The notes beneath the pieces were generated by a model, which worked only from the letters and a program-made list of their open reading frames with translations, made no database searches and was not told where the DNA came from. Shown here piece by piece: positions 25,835-33,237 of a stretch of 34,400 nucleotides of DNA. How positions within the stretch are numbered: position 1 is the stretch's first letter; each line of letters opens with the position of its first letter. The position numbers and the translations under genes were made by a program. The stretch spans positions 1 through 34,400 of the forward strand of contig NZ_LXYE02000067.1 of assembly GCF_001659685.2 (NCBI RefSeq), read 5' to 3'. Source of the DNA: Labilibacter marinus (GTDB lineage: Bacteria > Bacteroidota > Bacteroidia > Bacteroidales > Marinilabiliaceae).

Positions 25835-26939
25835 AATCAAAATCAATGGTTAATTGCACAGGCTGACTGTTGGTTTCCTCTCCTTCTAGATTAGAAATAC
25901 TCAATCCCATCAACCGTACTTTTTTATCAAACTTAACTTCTTGCATCAGCTGTTTAGCAATGGATGCTATTTCATCTTTCAACGTTAACTTATTCAGTAA
26001 TGTTTTACTATGTGTTTGCTGAATGAAATCGCTAAACTTAACTTTCAATGTCAAGGTTCTTCCATAAATATCGCGCCTAGCAGAACGATTCCATAATCCA
26101 TCAATCAGTACATTTAACTGCTCCAATCTTTCCTCATCTGTATTTAAGTCCTCGTAAAAAGTATTTTCAATACCTACAGATTTTCGCGTACGGTTGGGTC
26201 GCACAGGTCTGTCATCTACTCCTCTGGATATAGAATAGAAGAAATTCCCAACTTTACCAAAGCTGCGCACCAAGCCATTTAAACTCCATGCCTGCAAATC
26301 TTTGCCCGTATAAATACCCAGCTTATTCATTTTCTCGGCAGTCTTCTTCCCTACCCCGAAAAACTCTTTAATCGGCAGCTTTTCAATAAATGGAACAACC
26401 TCGTTGGGTTTAATCACAAATACACCATCTGGTTTATTCTGATCGGATGCTATCTTTGCCACAAACTTATTTACACTAATACCTGCCGAAGCTGTCAGCT
26501 GCGTTTCCTCCTTTATTCTTTGTCTTATTTCTTGCGCAATAAGTGTGGCCGATCGAAGGTTCTTTTTGTTGGTAGTCACATCTAAAAAAGCCTCATCAAT
26601 ACTCAAGGGTTCCACCAAATCGGTATAATCATGCAGTATATCCATCACCTGCTTCGAAACTGCTTTATACACATCAAAGCGATGATTCTGAAAAATGAGC
26701 TGAGGGCACTTTTTAAGAGCTGTTTGCGAAGGCATGGCAGAACGTACTCCAAATTTACGGGCCTCATAACTAGCCGCAGCAATAACTCCTCGTAAGGAAG
26801 GACTTCCTACCACAATAGCTTTGCCTTTTAACTCAGGAAAATCACGCTGCTCCACCGAAGCAAAAAAAGCATCCATATCAATATGAATAATCTTTCTTAC
26901 CTTATTCTCCTCCTGCTGTATGTTTTCCTCCTGATTCAT
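25833..26939 (-). CDS. dinB: DNA polymerase IV (Y-family translesion polymerase)
   Basis: A 368-residue error-prone polymerase that copies past lesions. Catalytic residues are Asp21 in HIDMDAFFASVE and Asp115-Glu116 in LSIDEAFLD; Phe26 sits at the steric-gate position that excludes ribonucleotides. The helix-hairpin-helix region (LPIKEFFGVGKKTAEKMNKLGI) and little-finger domain (RKSVGIENTFYEDL onward) follow. The C-terminal QLTIDFD fits a sliding-clamp-binding motif. A short charged extension, NQEENIQQEENK, precedes the core; the ATG at 26937-26939 is used. It is divergent from mnmD with 84 bases between. No LexA box was seen. Confidence 0.96.
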   Translation of the reverse strand: MNQEENIQQEENKVRKIIHIDMDAFFASVEQRDFPELKGKAIVVGSPSLRGVIAAASYEARKFGVRSAMPSQTALKKCPQLIFQNHRFDVYKAVSKQVMDILHDYTDLVEPLSIDEAFLDVTTNKKNLRSATLIAQEIRQRIKEETQLTASAGISVNKFVAKIASDQNKPDGVFVIKPNEVVPFIEKLPIKEFFGVGKKTAEKMNKLGIYTGKDLQAWSLNGLVRSFGKVGNFFYSISRGVDDRPVRPNRTRKSVGIENTFYEDLNTDEERLEQLNVLIDGLWNRSARRDIYGRTLTLKVKFSDFIQQTHSKTLLNKLTLKDEIASIAKQLMQEVKFDKKVRLMGLSISNLEGEETNSQPVQLTIDFD

Positions 26940-27023
26940 GAATGCGGTAAAATTAGCTTTTTATTTATCAAGACTGACCATAGTACAGTTTCAATTTTAT
27001 ACATTCGCATTTCAATTAATTTT

Positions 27024-27680
27024 ATGAGTAAGGCAGAAATTAAAATTTCGAAAGACGGGTCGCATACTTTATTTGTGCCTGAGTTAAACGAGCACTACCA
27101 CTCCACCAATGGTGCTATTCAGGAATCGCTACATGTATTTATTGAGGCGGGTTTAAAACATCTAAATCTGGATAAAATAAATATTTTGGAATTTGGATTT
27201 GGAACAGGGCTTAACGCCTTTTTAACCGCTATCCATAAAGGAGATAAAGAAATCCATTACCATTCGATGGAGAAATATCCCATTGAATCATCCACCATAA
27301 AGGAGCTAAACTACGGCGATATTGTCGACCCAAATAAAAAAGAACTATTTCAGCAATTACATCAGGTTAGCTGGGAAGAGGAACATAAACTAGAATATAA
27401 TTTCTCGCTCAAAAAGCAACAATGTGATTTTAAAGATGTAGTGCTTGAACCTAAATACAACCTCATTTATTTTGATGCCTTTGCTCCGGAAATACAACCG
27501 AAACTCTGGTCGAAAGAAATATTCGAGAAAGCATACAAGTCTCTAGTCTCTGGAGGTGTGTTAACCACCTATTGTGCCAAAGGTGTAGTGCGCAGAACCA
27601 TGCAAGAAGTAGGTTTTACAGTTGAACGCTTGCAAGGCCCTCCTGGAAAAAGGCAAATAATGAGAGCAATTAAGCAGTAG
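27024..27680 (+). CDS. mnmD: tRNA (5-methylaminomethyl-2-thiouridine)-methyltransferase MnmD
   Basis: A 218-residue SAM-dependent methyltransferase equal to the N-terminal half of E. coli MnmC, completing the mnm5 group at wobble uridine 34 of certain tRNAs. SAM-binding motif I is ILEFGFGTGLNAF; IYFDAFAPEIQPKLWSKEIF and TTYCAKGVVRRTMQEVGF with ERLQGPPGKRQIMRA are diagnostic of the family. The FAD-dependent oxidoreductase half of MnmC is absent, as in the known stand-alone MnmD enzymes, so the substrate is probably nm5U. The start is ATG 27024; the frame's earlier starts lie inside the divergent dinB gene and give a meaningless hydrophobic leader. Confidence 0.92.
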   Translation: MSKAEIKISKDGSHTLFVPELNEHYHSTNGAIQESLHVFIEAGLKHLNLDKINILEFGFGTGLNAFLTAIHKGDKEIHYHSMEKYPIESSTIKELNYGDIVDPNKKELFQQLHQVSWEEEHKLEYNFSLKKQQCDFKDVVLEPKYNLIYFDAFAPEIQPKLWSKEIFEKAYKSLVSGGVLTTYCAKGVVRRTMQEVGFTVERLQGPPGKRQIMRAIKQ

Positions 27681-27743
27681 ATAGTAATCAGTAGGCAGTT
27701 TGCTTTACATAGCATAAAGTAGAAAGTAGATAATCTGCAATAA
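27674..27743. repeat. Degenerate heptanucleotide array, CAGT orientation
   Basis: Ten consecutive seven-base units in phase, consensus about NNAGTAN (examples GCAGTAG, TCAGTAG, AAAGTAG). The first unit contains the mnmD stop codon TAG (27678-27680). It is the reverse-complement orientation of the array at 28308-28384, on the other side of the membrane-protein gene. Confidence 0.65.
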
Positions 27744-27760
27744 AGATTGTTTAATTATCT

Positions 27761-28270
27761 CTATGCTGTTTTTTCAATTGATAAAACTAGCTTGGTATTT
27801 TCAAGAACAGCTCCAATAATTGCATCTCCAACCTTAATATTTTCAAAGTCTTTTATATTGGAAGTTATAGCGTATTCCCCAAACGATAAAATACAGCTAT
27901 CGGAACTTCCAGAAGCTCTGTAATCACCCGTAGAGAATGTACCAACCTTACTCACAGACTTGGCCGAAATAATCGCACGAATAAGGTGAATCTTATTACT
28001 CTTTAAAGCTTTCTTAACAAACCTGACCTTAAATAAATACAGTAATCGGGAAAAACCTATCAATACTAATGGTATAAGCCAATGACCAAAATAACGTGTA
28101 AAAAATATTGTATTTTTAAAAGGGAAGTAATAAGCCAGTAGCAACAATATAGCCACCAATATAATCGCAACAAACTGCATTAACATTGAATCATAATGAG
28201 ATTGCTTTATACACAAAAGCTTATGCCTTTCATTTTCGGTTAATGATCTCTCCGTTTCTTTTAACTGCAT
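27761..28270 (-). CDS. Two-helix membrane protein with cytoplasmic or periplasmic beta domain, function unknown
   Basis: A 169-residue protein. Residues 1-28 are charged; two membrane helices follow (about 30-49, MQFVAIILVAILLLLAYYF; about 63-82, HWLIPLVLIGFSRLLYLF), then a soluble C-terminal half (90-169) with alternating strands (LIRAIISAKSVSKVG, SCILSFGEYAITSN, IKVGDAIIGAVLENTKLVLSI) resembling a small beta-barrel. I recognise no family. The gene is downstream of the capA-like gene on the same strand, separated by 109 bases mostly filled by a heptamer array, with a second inverted array just past its 3' end. Confidence 0.65.
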   Translation of the reverse strand: MQLKETERSLTENERHKLLCIKQSHYDSMLMQFVAIILVAILLLLAYYFPFKNTIFFTRYFGHWLIPLVLIGFSRLLYLFKVRFVKKALKSNKIHLIRAIISAKSVSKVGTFSTGDYRASGSSDSCILSFGEYAITSNIKDFENIKVGDAIIGAVLENTKLVLSIEKTA

Positions 28271-28307
28271 TTACTAGAACCTACAATTTAAACTATTCTT
28301 CTTTTAT

Positions 28308-28384
28308 GACTGTGGACTGCATACTGTACACTGCCAACTATTGACTCTTGACTAAAGGCTGTTGACCAGAGACTGCCAACTACT
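28308..28384. repeat. Degenerate heptanucleotide array, ACTG orientation
   Basis: Eleven consecutive seven-base units in perfect phase, consensus NACTGNN (examples GACTGTG, CACTGCC, GACTGCC). The last unit contains the CTA that is the capA-like gene's stop codon on the minus strand (28380-28382). It is inverted relative to the array at 27674-27743. Confidence 0.75.
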
Positions 28385-29489
28385 TCTTCACCCAGCCTGG
28401 TAACTCTTTATCAAAGTAATATTCTTTAATATTTACATTATGCTTGTAAATATCTCTGGCTTCTTTACCGTATTCTTTTAGTCGAGCATGTACTTTGGCA
28501 TCCATAAAAAGAGCCTCGTTTTCAAAAGCCGTTACAGGAAGCACCATAAATTCCTTTTTACCATTAATGGTTGGCGTATGTACCCAAGTAAGATAATACC
28601 CAGCATCCGAAACTTCCGTTTGATCGCCTACTTTAGAAAGTTCCAAACGAACAATGACTCCTCCATCGCGAGGGGCAGTGCGTTGGTTAGAAATAAAATT
28701 ACCCAAAGAATACACCACAAAATGATCCTCTTCGTATTTAATGGGTTGCAATACATGTGGATGAGAACCAATCACTACATCAACACCATTATCTTTAAAT
28801 AATTGGTTAAACTTTTGTTGCGCTGCATTGGGTAGTGTTTGATATTCCAGTCCCCAGTGTACAAAAGCAATAATCTTATCTGGATTTAATTCTTTGGCTT
28901 TTTTAATGTCACTTACAATAAGCTCCTCATCTAAAAAGTTAACCACATTAGGCTTTGTTACAGCAATTCCATTAGTTCCGTAAGTATAATTAATAACGGC
29001 TATTTTAATGCCATTTTTACGCAACAACATAGGATTATGCTTAACCCTATCTGCTTCATTTTTATAGGTGCCTGTTCGCGGAATTTCAAGACTATCCAGT
29101 ACATCAATTGTTCGCTCTAAGCCTTGTTTTCTTCTATCAACACAATGATTATTGGCAGTAACCATAGCATTTACACCAGCATCTTTCATGGCAATGGCTA
29201 GTTGATCGGGCGAACTAAACTGAGGATATCCTTTAAATGGAGGGCCTGCTAAAGTTACTTCTAAGTTGGCAATGGCAAAATCAGCATCCTCAAAAATATT
29301 ACTGACATATTTAAAACATCCATCATAATTATACTTTTGGGTTTGCTCGTTATAAGCACTTTTAATTTGGGTACCATGCCCCATTACATCACCAATAAAT
29401 ACCAATGATACCGAAGTTGTATCCTGAGCAGAAAGCAAAGTACTAATGGTTATAAATAATAAAAAGATAGTTTGTTTAAGACATCTCAT
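28380..29489 (-). CDS. CapA-like (PGA_cap) metallophosphatase-fold exported protein
   Basis: A 369-residue protein with signal peptide MRCLKQTIFLLFITISTLLSAQ. The rest is a PGA_cap domain related to calcineurin-type metallophosphoesterases: VFIGDVMGHG, FAIANLEVTLAGPP, MVTANNHCVDRRKQG, FVHWGLEYQ and VVIGSHPHVLQPI with VVYSLGNFIS, which supply the Asp/Asn/His metal ligands. CapA of Bacillus acts in poly-gamma-glutamate export; Bacteroidota carry CapA-like proteins without capB/capC, as here, so the true role is uncertain. It is likely periplasmic. A -7 element lies 23 bases upstream; the two-helix membrane protein gene is downstream. Confidence 0.88.
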   Translation of the reverse strand: MRCLKQTIFLLFITISTLLSAQDTTSVSLVFIGDVMGHGTQIKSAYNEQTQKYNYDGCFKYVSNIFEDADFAIANLEVTLAGPPFKGYPQFSSPDQLAIAMKDAGVNAMVTANNHCVDRRKQGLERTIDVLDSLEIPRTGTYKNEADRVKHNPMLLRKNGIKIAVINYTYGTNGIAVTKPNVVNFLDEELIVSDIKKAKELNPDKIIAFVHWGLEYQTLPNAAQQKFNQLFKDNGVDVVIGSHPHVLQPIKYEEDHFVVYSLGNFISNQRTAPRDGGVIVRLELSKVGDQTEVSDAGYYLTWVHTPTINGKKEFMVLPVTAFENEALFMDAKVHARLKEYGKEARDIYKHNVNIKEYYFDKELPGWVKK

Positions 29490-29511
29490 ATGATACTGCG
29501 TTTTAGAATTG

Positions 29512-29519
29512 CAAATATA
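29512..29519 (-). promoter_or_regulatory. -7 element of the CapA-like gene
   Basis: Minus-strand TATATTTG, a full consensus match, 23 bases before the ATG; the TTG element is not evident. Confidence 0.45.
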
Positions 29520-29694
29520 AGCTTTTAAGCGTTACATCGTAAGCTGCGTTTTGTTTAAAAAGATATGTAGTTTAGGTAAATAAACACTAAATTGCGCGGC
29601 TAATTATTTTAGTATCGAAAAGTCTTGAATTTATATTCTGGGGTTAGCTTAATGGCCTCGTCATATAACAGTATGTAGAAGAAAATAGTACGCG

Positions 29695-31515
29695 ATGATA
29701 TTTGAGAGAACCTTTGACATTTTACACCACCAAACACAAACTAACCCTCAAAATATAATGCTTTGTTCCAAAAGCAATGGTCACTGGAAAAAAATCAGTG
29801 CTCAGCAATACCACGATAATGCTGAACAGTTTGCATTGGGACTTTTAAGCATGGGGTTTAAACCCGGTGATAAAATTGCTACCATTTCTAACAACCGACC
29901 AGAGTGGAATTTTGTGGATATGGGTATGTCGATGGTTGGTGTGATTCATGTACCTGTTTATCCTACTATTAGCGAAGAGGAGTTTGAACATATTTTCAGA
30001 CATTCGGGTGCTAAGATGGTGATTGTATCGGATGTTGCACTATATGATAAGATTAAACCCATTACAGAAAAGATTGAAGCGCTTTCTCATCTTCTTACAT
30101 TTAACGAGATTGAAGGTGCTAAAAATTGGAGTATAGTACTTGAAAAAGGTACAGAACAAAAAGACGAATTCGAAACTCTTTATAAAGAGACTAAGGATAA
30201 AATCGCTTCTGAAGATATTGCTTCAATTATATATACCTCTGGCACAACAGGACTACCTAAGGGCGTGATGCTAACGCATGGTAACTTTATGAACAACGTG
30301 GCTGGTGTTTGGGACTCTTTTGAACTGAACCCTGAAACCAGAGCCTTGAGTTTTTTACCTCTTTGCCACGTGTTTGAACGAATGGTAAACTATCTATTTC
30401 AGGCCAAAGGAGTTGCCGTATACTATGCAGAAAACCTAGGAACATTAGCGGTTGACATGGCTGCTATTAAAGCCAATGTATTTGTTACTGTACCGCGTGT
30501 TATAGAGCGCATTTATGATAAGATTGTATCAAAAGGAGAAGATTTAAGTGGCATCAAAAAAGTTATATTCTTTTGGGCCATGCGCTTGGGCGAAAGATAT
30601 AGTAAAGCTAACAACAACAATATTTTTTATCACTGGAAGTTAAGGATTGCCCGTAAGCTGGTTTTTAGTAAATGGCAACAGACTTTTGGTGGAGAACTAA
30701 AGTATGTGATATCAGGGGGAGCAGCACTTCAGCAGCGATTAAGCAGACTATTTTTTGCGGCTAACATCCCACTGATGGAAGGTTATGGACTAACAGAAAC
30801 TGCACCTGTTATTGCGGTGAATCATTTAAGCGAACCGGGTAATATTATGATTGGAACGGTTGGTCCTGTAATTAAAGGGGTTGAAGTTAAAATTGACCAA
30901 GATGGGGAAATACTAACCAAAGGTCCTTGTGTGATGAAGGGGTATTACAATGCCCCTGATTTAACTGCCGAAGTGATTGACGAACAGGGTTGGTTTCATA
31001 CGGGAGATATTGGTCAATTAATTGAAGATAAATTCTTAAAAATTACCGACCGCAAAAAAGAAATGTTTAAAACTTCGAGCGGGAAGTACATTGCACCGCA
31101 AGCCATCGAAAACTTATTAAAAGAGTCTATATTTATTGAACAAGCCATGGTAGTTGGCGAAAGTGAAAAGTTTGCCAGCGCATTAATTTCTCCAAACTTT
31201 GATCACTTGCATATGTGGGCACACGACCATAAAATACATTACAGAGATAATAAGGAGTTGATTAAAAACCCGGTTATCCTGAAAAACTTTCAAAAGGAAG
31301 TGAGTAAAGCTAACAAGCAACTGGGGCAGCATGAGCAAATTAAACGCTTTAGAGTGGTTCGGGAGCCATGGACTTCGGCCAATGGTTGTTTATCGGCTAC
31401 CTTAAAGCTTAAGCGTAGAGTACTGTATAATCAATATGCCGATTTATTACGTAAGATATATGCCTACGAAGCTGATCAGGAAAATAAAGGTTCTATCAGT
31501 TTTGATGGGGAATAG
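29695..31515 (+). CDS. Long-chain fatty acid--CoA ligase (AMP-forming)
   Basis: A 606-residue acyl-CoA synthetase that activates fatty acids through an acyl-adenylate. The AMP-binding P-loop is IIYTSGTTGLPKGVMLTHGN; further signatures are GYGLTETAPVIAVNH, GWFHTGDIGQL with the ribose-binding Asp, and ITDRKKEMFKTSSGKYIAPQ with the hinge and C-terminal catalytic region. The size and TDRKKE-x-FKTSxGK form are those of the FadD15-like long-chain ligases of Bacteroidota, which probably recycle or import fatty acids for phospholipid synthesis. Monocistronic; degenerate heptamer-like sequence and a weak terminator follow. Confidence 0.93.
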   Translation: MIFERTFDILHHQTQTNPQNIMLCSKSNGHWKKISAQQYHDNAEQFALGLLSMGFKPGDKIATISNNRPEWNFVDMGMSMVGVIHVPVYPTISEEEFEHIFRHSGAKMVIVSDVALYDKIKPITEKIEALSHLLTFNEIEGAKNWSIVLEKGTEQKDEFETLYKETKDKIASEDIASIIYTSGTTGLPKGVMLTHGNFMNNVAGVWDSFELNPETRALSFLPLCHVFERMVNYLFQAKGVAVYYAENLGTLAVDMAAIKANVFVTVPRVIERIYDKIVSKGEDLSGIKKVIFFWAMRLGERYSKANNNNIFYHWKLRIARKLVFSKWQQTFGGELKYVISGGAALQQRLSRLFFAANIPLMEGYGLTETAPVIAVNHLSEPGNIMIGTVGPVIKGVEVKIDQDGEILTKGPCVMKGYYNAPDLTAEVIDEQGWFHTGDIGQLIEDKFLKITDRKKEMFKTSSGKYIAPQAIENLLKESIFIEQAMVVGESEKFASALISPNFDHLHMWAHDHKIHYRDNKELIKNPVILKNFQKEVSKANKQLGQHEQIKRFRVVREPWTSANGCLSATLKLKRRVLYNQYADLLRKIYAYEADQENKGSISFDGE

Positions 31516-31579
31516 ATGATTGGTAGAGTAGTCATTAGAAGACTGCTCATTGGTTGTTAGGACTATGCAACAGTAGACA
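31513..31579. repeat. Possible decayed heptamer array after the acyl-CoA ligase
   Basis: The stretch starting at the ligase stop codon repeats short words (TAGTCAT, CATTAGA, TCATTGG, AGACTGC, ACAGTAG) mostly at seven-base intervals, with at least one slip in phase. It resembles the two clear arrays at 27674 and 28308 but is much more degraded. Confidence 0.35.
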
Positions 31580-31581
31580 AG

Positions 31582-31620
31582 CTCCCCTCCTTATAAAGTA
31601 TGAGTGGGGAGGTGGTTTTT
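31582..31620 (+). terminator. Probable terminator of the acyl-CoA ligase gene
   Basis: CTCCCC (31582-31587) pairs with GGGGAG (31606-31611), followed by GTGG and five T. The gap between stem and T run makes it a moderate candidate. Confidence 0.45.
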
Positions 31621-31655
31621 ACTTATCGTATTTCTCCTATCATCCAAATCTCTCC

Positions 31656-32993
31656 TTACTTCTTCCAGTGCGAATCTATATACTCATAACTCTCGCGCAT
31701 GCTTAGTGGTTGCGAGGATGCTGAAGTACGAATGTAAAATTCTTCTTTATCGCCTTTACCAATAAACGCAGGTTTATCTCCTTTTTCTATGTTCACAATA
31801 CAAACATCCTTATCGTTTATCGATATGATATTGATATTTAAAAAGCTATGAATTCGTTTACCTAAGTGCTGATTGATTAGATTGGTTAAGCCAAGTAAAA
31901 AGCCATCTCTACTCTTTTTGCTATAGCTATTGTAATCATTCTCCAAACCTAAGGTGTTACCATCGTCATCTACCCCTATAAAAAGCATTCCTCCTTCGGT
32001 ATTTAAAAAAGCCGAAATGGTTTTAATAATTACCATTTCCAATGCCTTATTAGGCTTCTCTTGGCGGTAATCCCATCGCATCGACGACTTAAACTCTATC
32101 AAGTCATTTTCTCCTTTATCTAAAATTACTTGCCAATCAGTACCTGCCTCAAATTCCATCAATTTTTTATTGCGTTTCTTCTGCTTTTTCATGTACATCC
32201 AAAACATAAAAAGACTAAATACCAGGCAAATAAAAACAAATAAGGCCACCCAATACATGCTCCTACTTTCTTTGTAAAGCTTGTATTTTTTAGCCATAGC
32301 AATTAATTCTTCGGTACTAATTTTACTAGAACCCGACATAATATTCAACAATACTTCTTGATTGCCTTTTTTTACTGCCGGACGTAATTGCGAAGTAAAT
32401 AAAGTTGCAAATTCATAATACCCATCTGGGGTATCAAATCCTTTATAGGTTCCTAAAGTATTTGGAATATCATACACAAAACCATCGCATTGTTTTAGGT
32501 GAGCCTCTTCTCGAACCAACGAAAATGAATCCACTTTTTTAATCTTTAAGTTAGGATACCTTTTGCCCAGTTCTTTGATGGCCGTGCTTTTATCTAAAAC
32601 CGTAATCTCTGCTGTAAGATTTGTTGATACTTCAAATTCCTCTTTTAAAAACACCACCGAACGCAAACGTAAAATAGGGTCAGAGAATTCAATAATATCA
32701 GTCCGATCCTCCGTGTAATACAATCCAGCAATGGCATCTACCTCACCTTGAAGTAATAAATCACCTATATTATTTACATCAGAAGGAACAAACTCAACAT
32801 CAATACCCGACTTCTCACTCCATAATTTCCACCAGTCTATGGCAATTCCGCTGGCCTCGCCTTGATCGTTAATTGCAGTATAGGGGTAATAATCGTGTAA
32901 ACAAGCTATTTTATAGGTTTTACCTTCTAGCTTAGATGAATATATAAAGATGCTTAAAAGACTTAGAAGTATGCTTAAAGATAATTTTCTCAT
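31656..32993 (-). CDS. Periplasmic solute-binding domain - TM - AlbA_2 (Schlafen-type) receptor protein
   Basis: A 445-residue protein of unusual build. Signal peptide or first helix at 1-22. Residues 25-238 form a family 3 solute-binding (SBP_bac_3) domain: YKIACLHDYYPYTAINDQG, GIAIDWWKLWSEKSGIDVEF, GEVDAIAGLYYTEDRTDIIEF. One membrane helix follows (247-268), then a Lys/Arg-rich cytoplasmic edge. Residues about 293-430 match the AlbA_2 domain of Schlafen-type proteins (NDLIEFKSS; TISAFLNTEGGMLFIGVDDDG; FYIRTSASSQPL), a putative DNA/RNA-binding or nuclease-related module often annotated 'ATP-binding'. It reads as a one-component receptor: a small ligand outside, nucleic acid or nucleotide inside. 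No transporter genes are adjacent. Each domain is secure; the signalling role is inference. Confidence 0.85.
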   Translation of the reverse strand: MRKLSLSILLSLLSIFIYSSKLEGKTYKIACLHDYYPYTAINDQGEASGIAIDWWKLWSEKSGIDVEFVPSDVNNIGDLLLQGEVDAIAGLYYTEDRTDIIEFSDPILRLRSVVFLKEEFEVSTNLTAEITVLDKSTAIKELGKRYPNLKIKKVDSFSLVREEAHLKQCDGFVYDIPNTLGTYKGFDTPDGYYEFATLFTSQLRPAVKKGNQEVLLNIMSGSSKISTEELIAMAKKYKLYKESRSMYWVALFVFICLVFSLFMFWMYMKKQKKRNKKLMEFEAGTDWQVILDKGENDLIEFKSSMRWDYRQEKPNKALEMVIIKTISAFLNTEGGMLFIGVDDDGNTLGLENDYNSYSKKSRDGFLLGLTNLINQHLGKRIHSFLNINIISINDKDVCIVNIEKGDKPAFIGKGDKEEFYIRTSASSQPLSMRESYEYIDSHWKK

Positions 32994-33110
32994 GTGTTCA
33001 TGTTTTATGTCCGAAAGATAGAAAAAGTAATGGAAAGCACGGAGTTTATAACAAAATGCTCACCAATAATTCATCTTTTCTTTATCATCTTTTAATAGGA
33101 TAAACAAAGA

Positions 33111-33143
33111 ATCCCATCAAACCCTGAGCTAGTGTGATGGGAT
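33111..33143. promoter_or_regulatory. Hairpin upstream of the methyltransferase gene
   Basis: Nine-base perfect arms ATCCCATCA (33111-33119) and TGATGGGAT (33135-33143) with a 15-base loop; TGATGG is repeated just after (33145-33150 GTGATGG region) and could offer a competing pairing. No T run follows on the plus strand. A 12-bp perfect palindrome, ATACTATAGTAT, lies at 33154-33165. A regulatory leader or operator is possible; there is no recognisable cobalamin riboswitch. Confidence 0.35.
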
Positions 33144-33237
33144 GTGATGGTTTATACTATAGTATGGTGCTTTCATTGATAATGTAAGTCTGTAGGTATT
33201 TCTTTACGATATAGACATAATCAAATAAACTGAAGAG

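Noticed and set aside
26883-27023. N-terminal extension of MnmD
   Set aside because: Overlaps the divergent dinB start and adds a hydrophobic leader not found in the family.
29640-29690. tRNA-like D-arm (GGTTAGCTTAATGG)
   Set aside because: No matching acceptor stem and no T-arm GGTTCRANTCC follows.
33000-33237. Possible cobalamin riboswitch before the corrinoid methyltransferase gene
   Set aside because: The B12-box and conserved core are absent; only an unrelated hairpin and palindrome are present.
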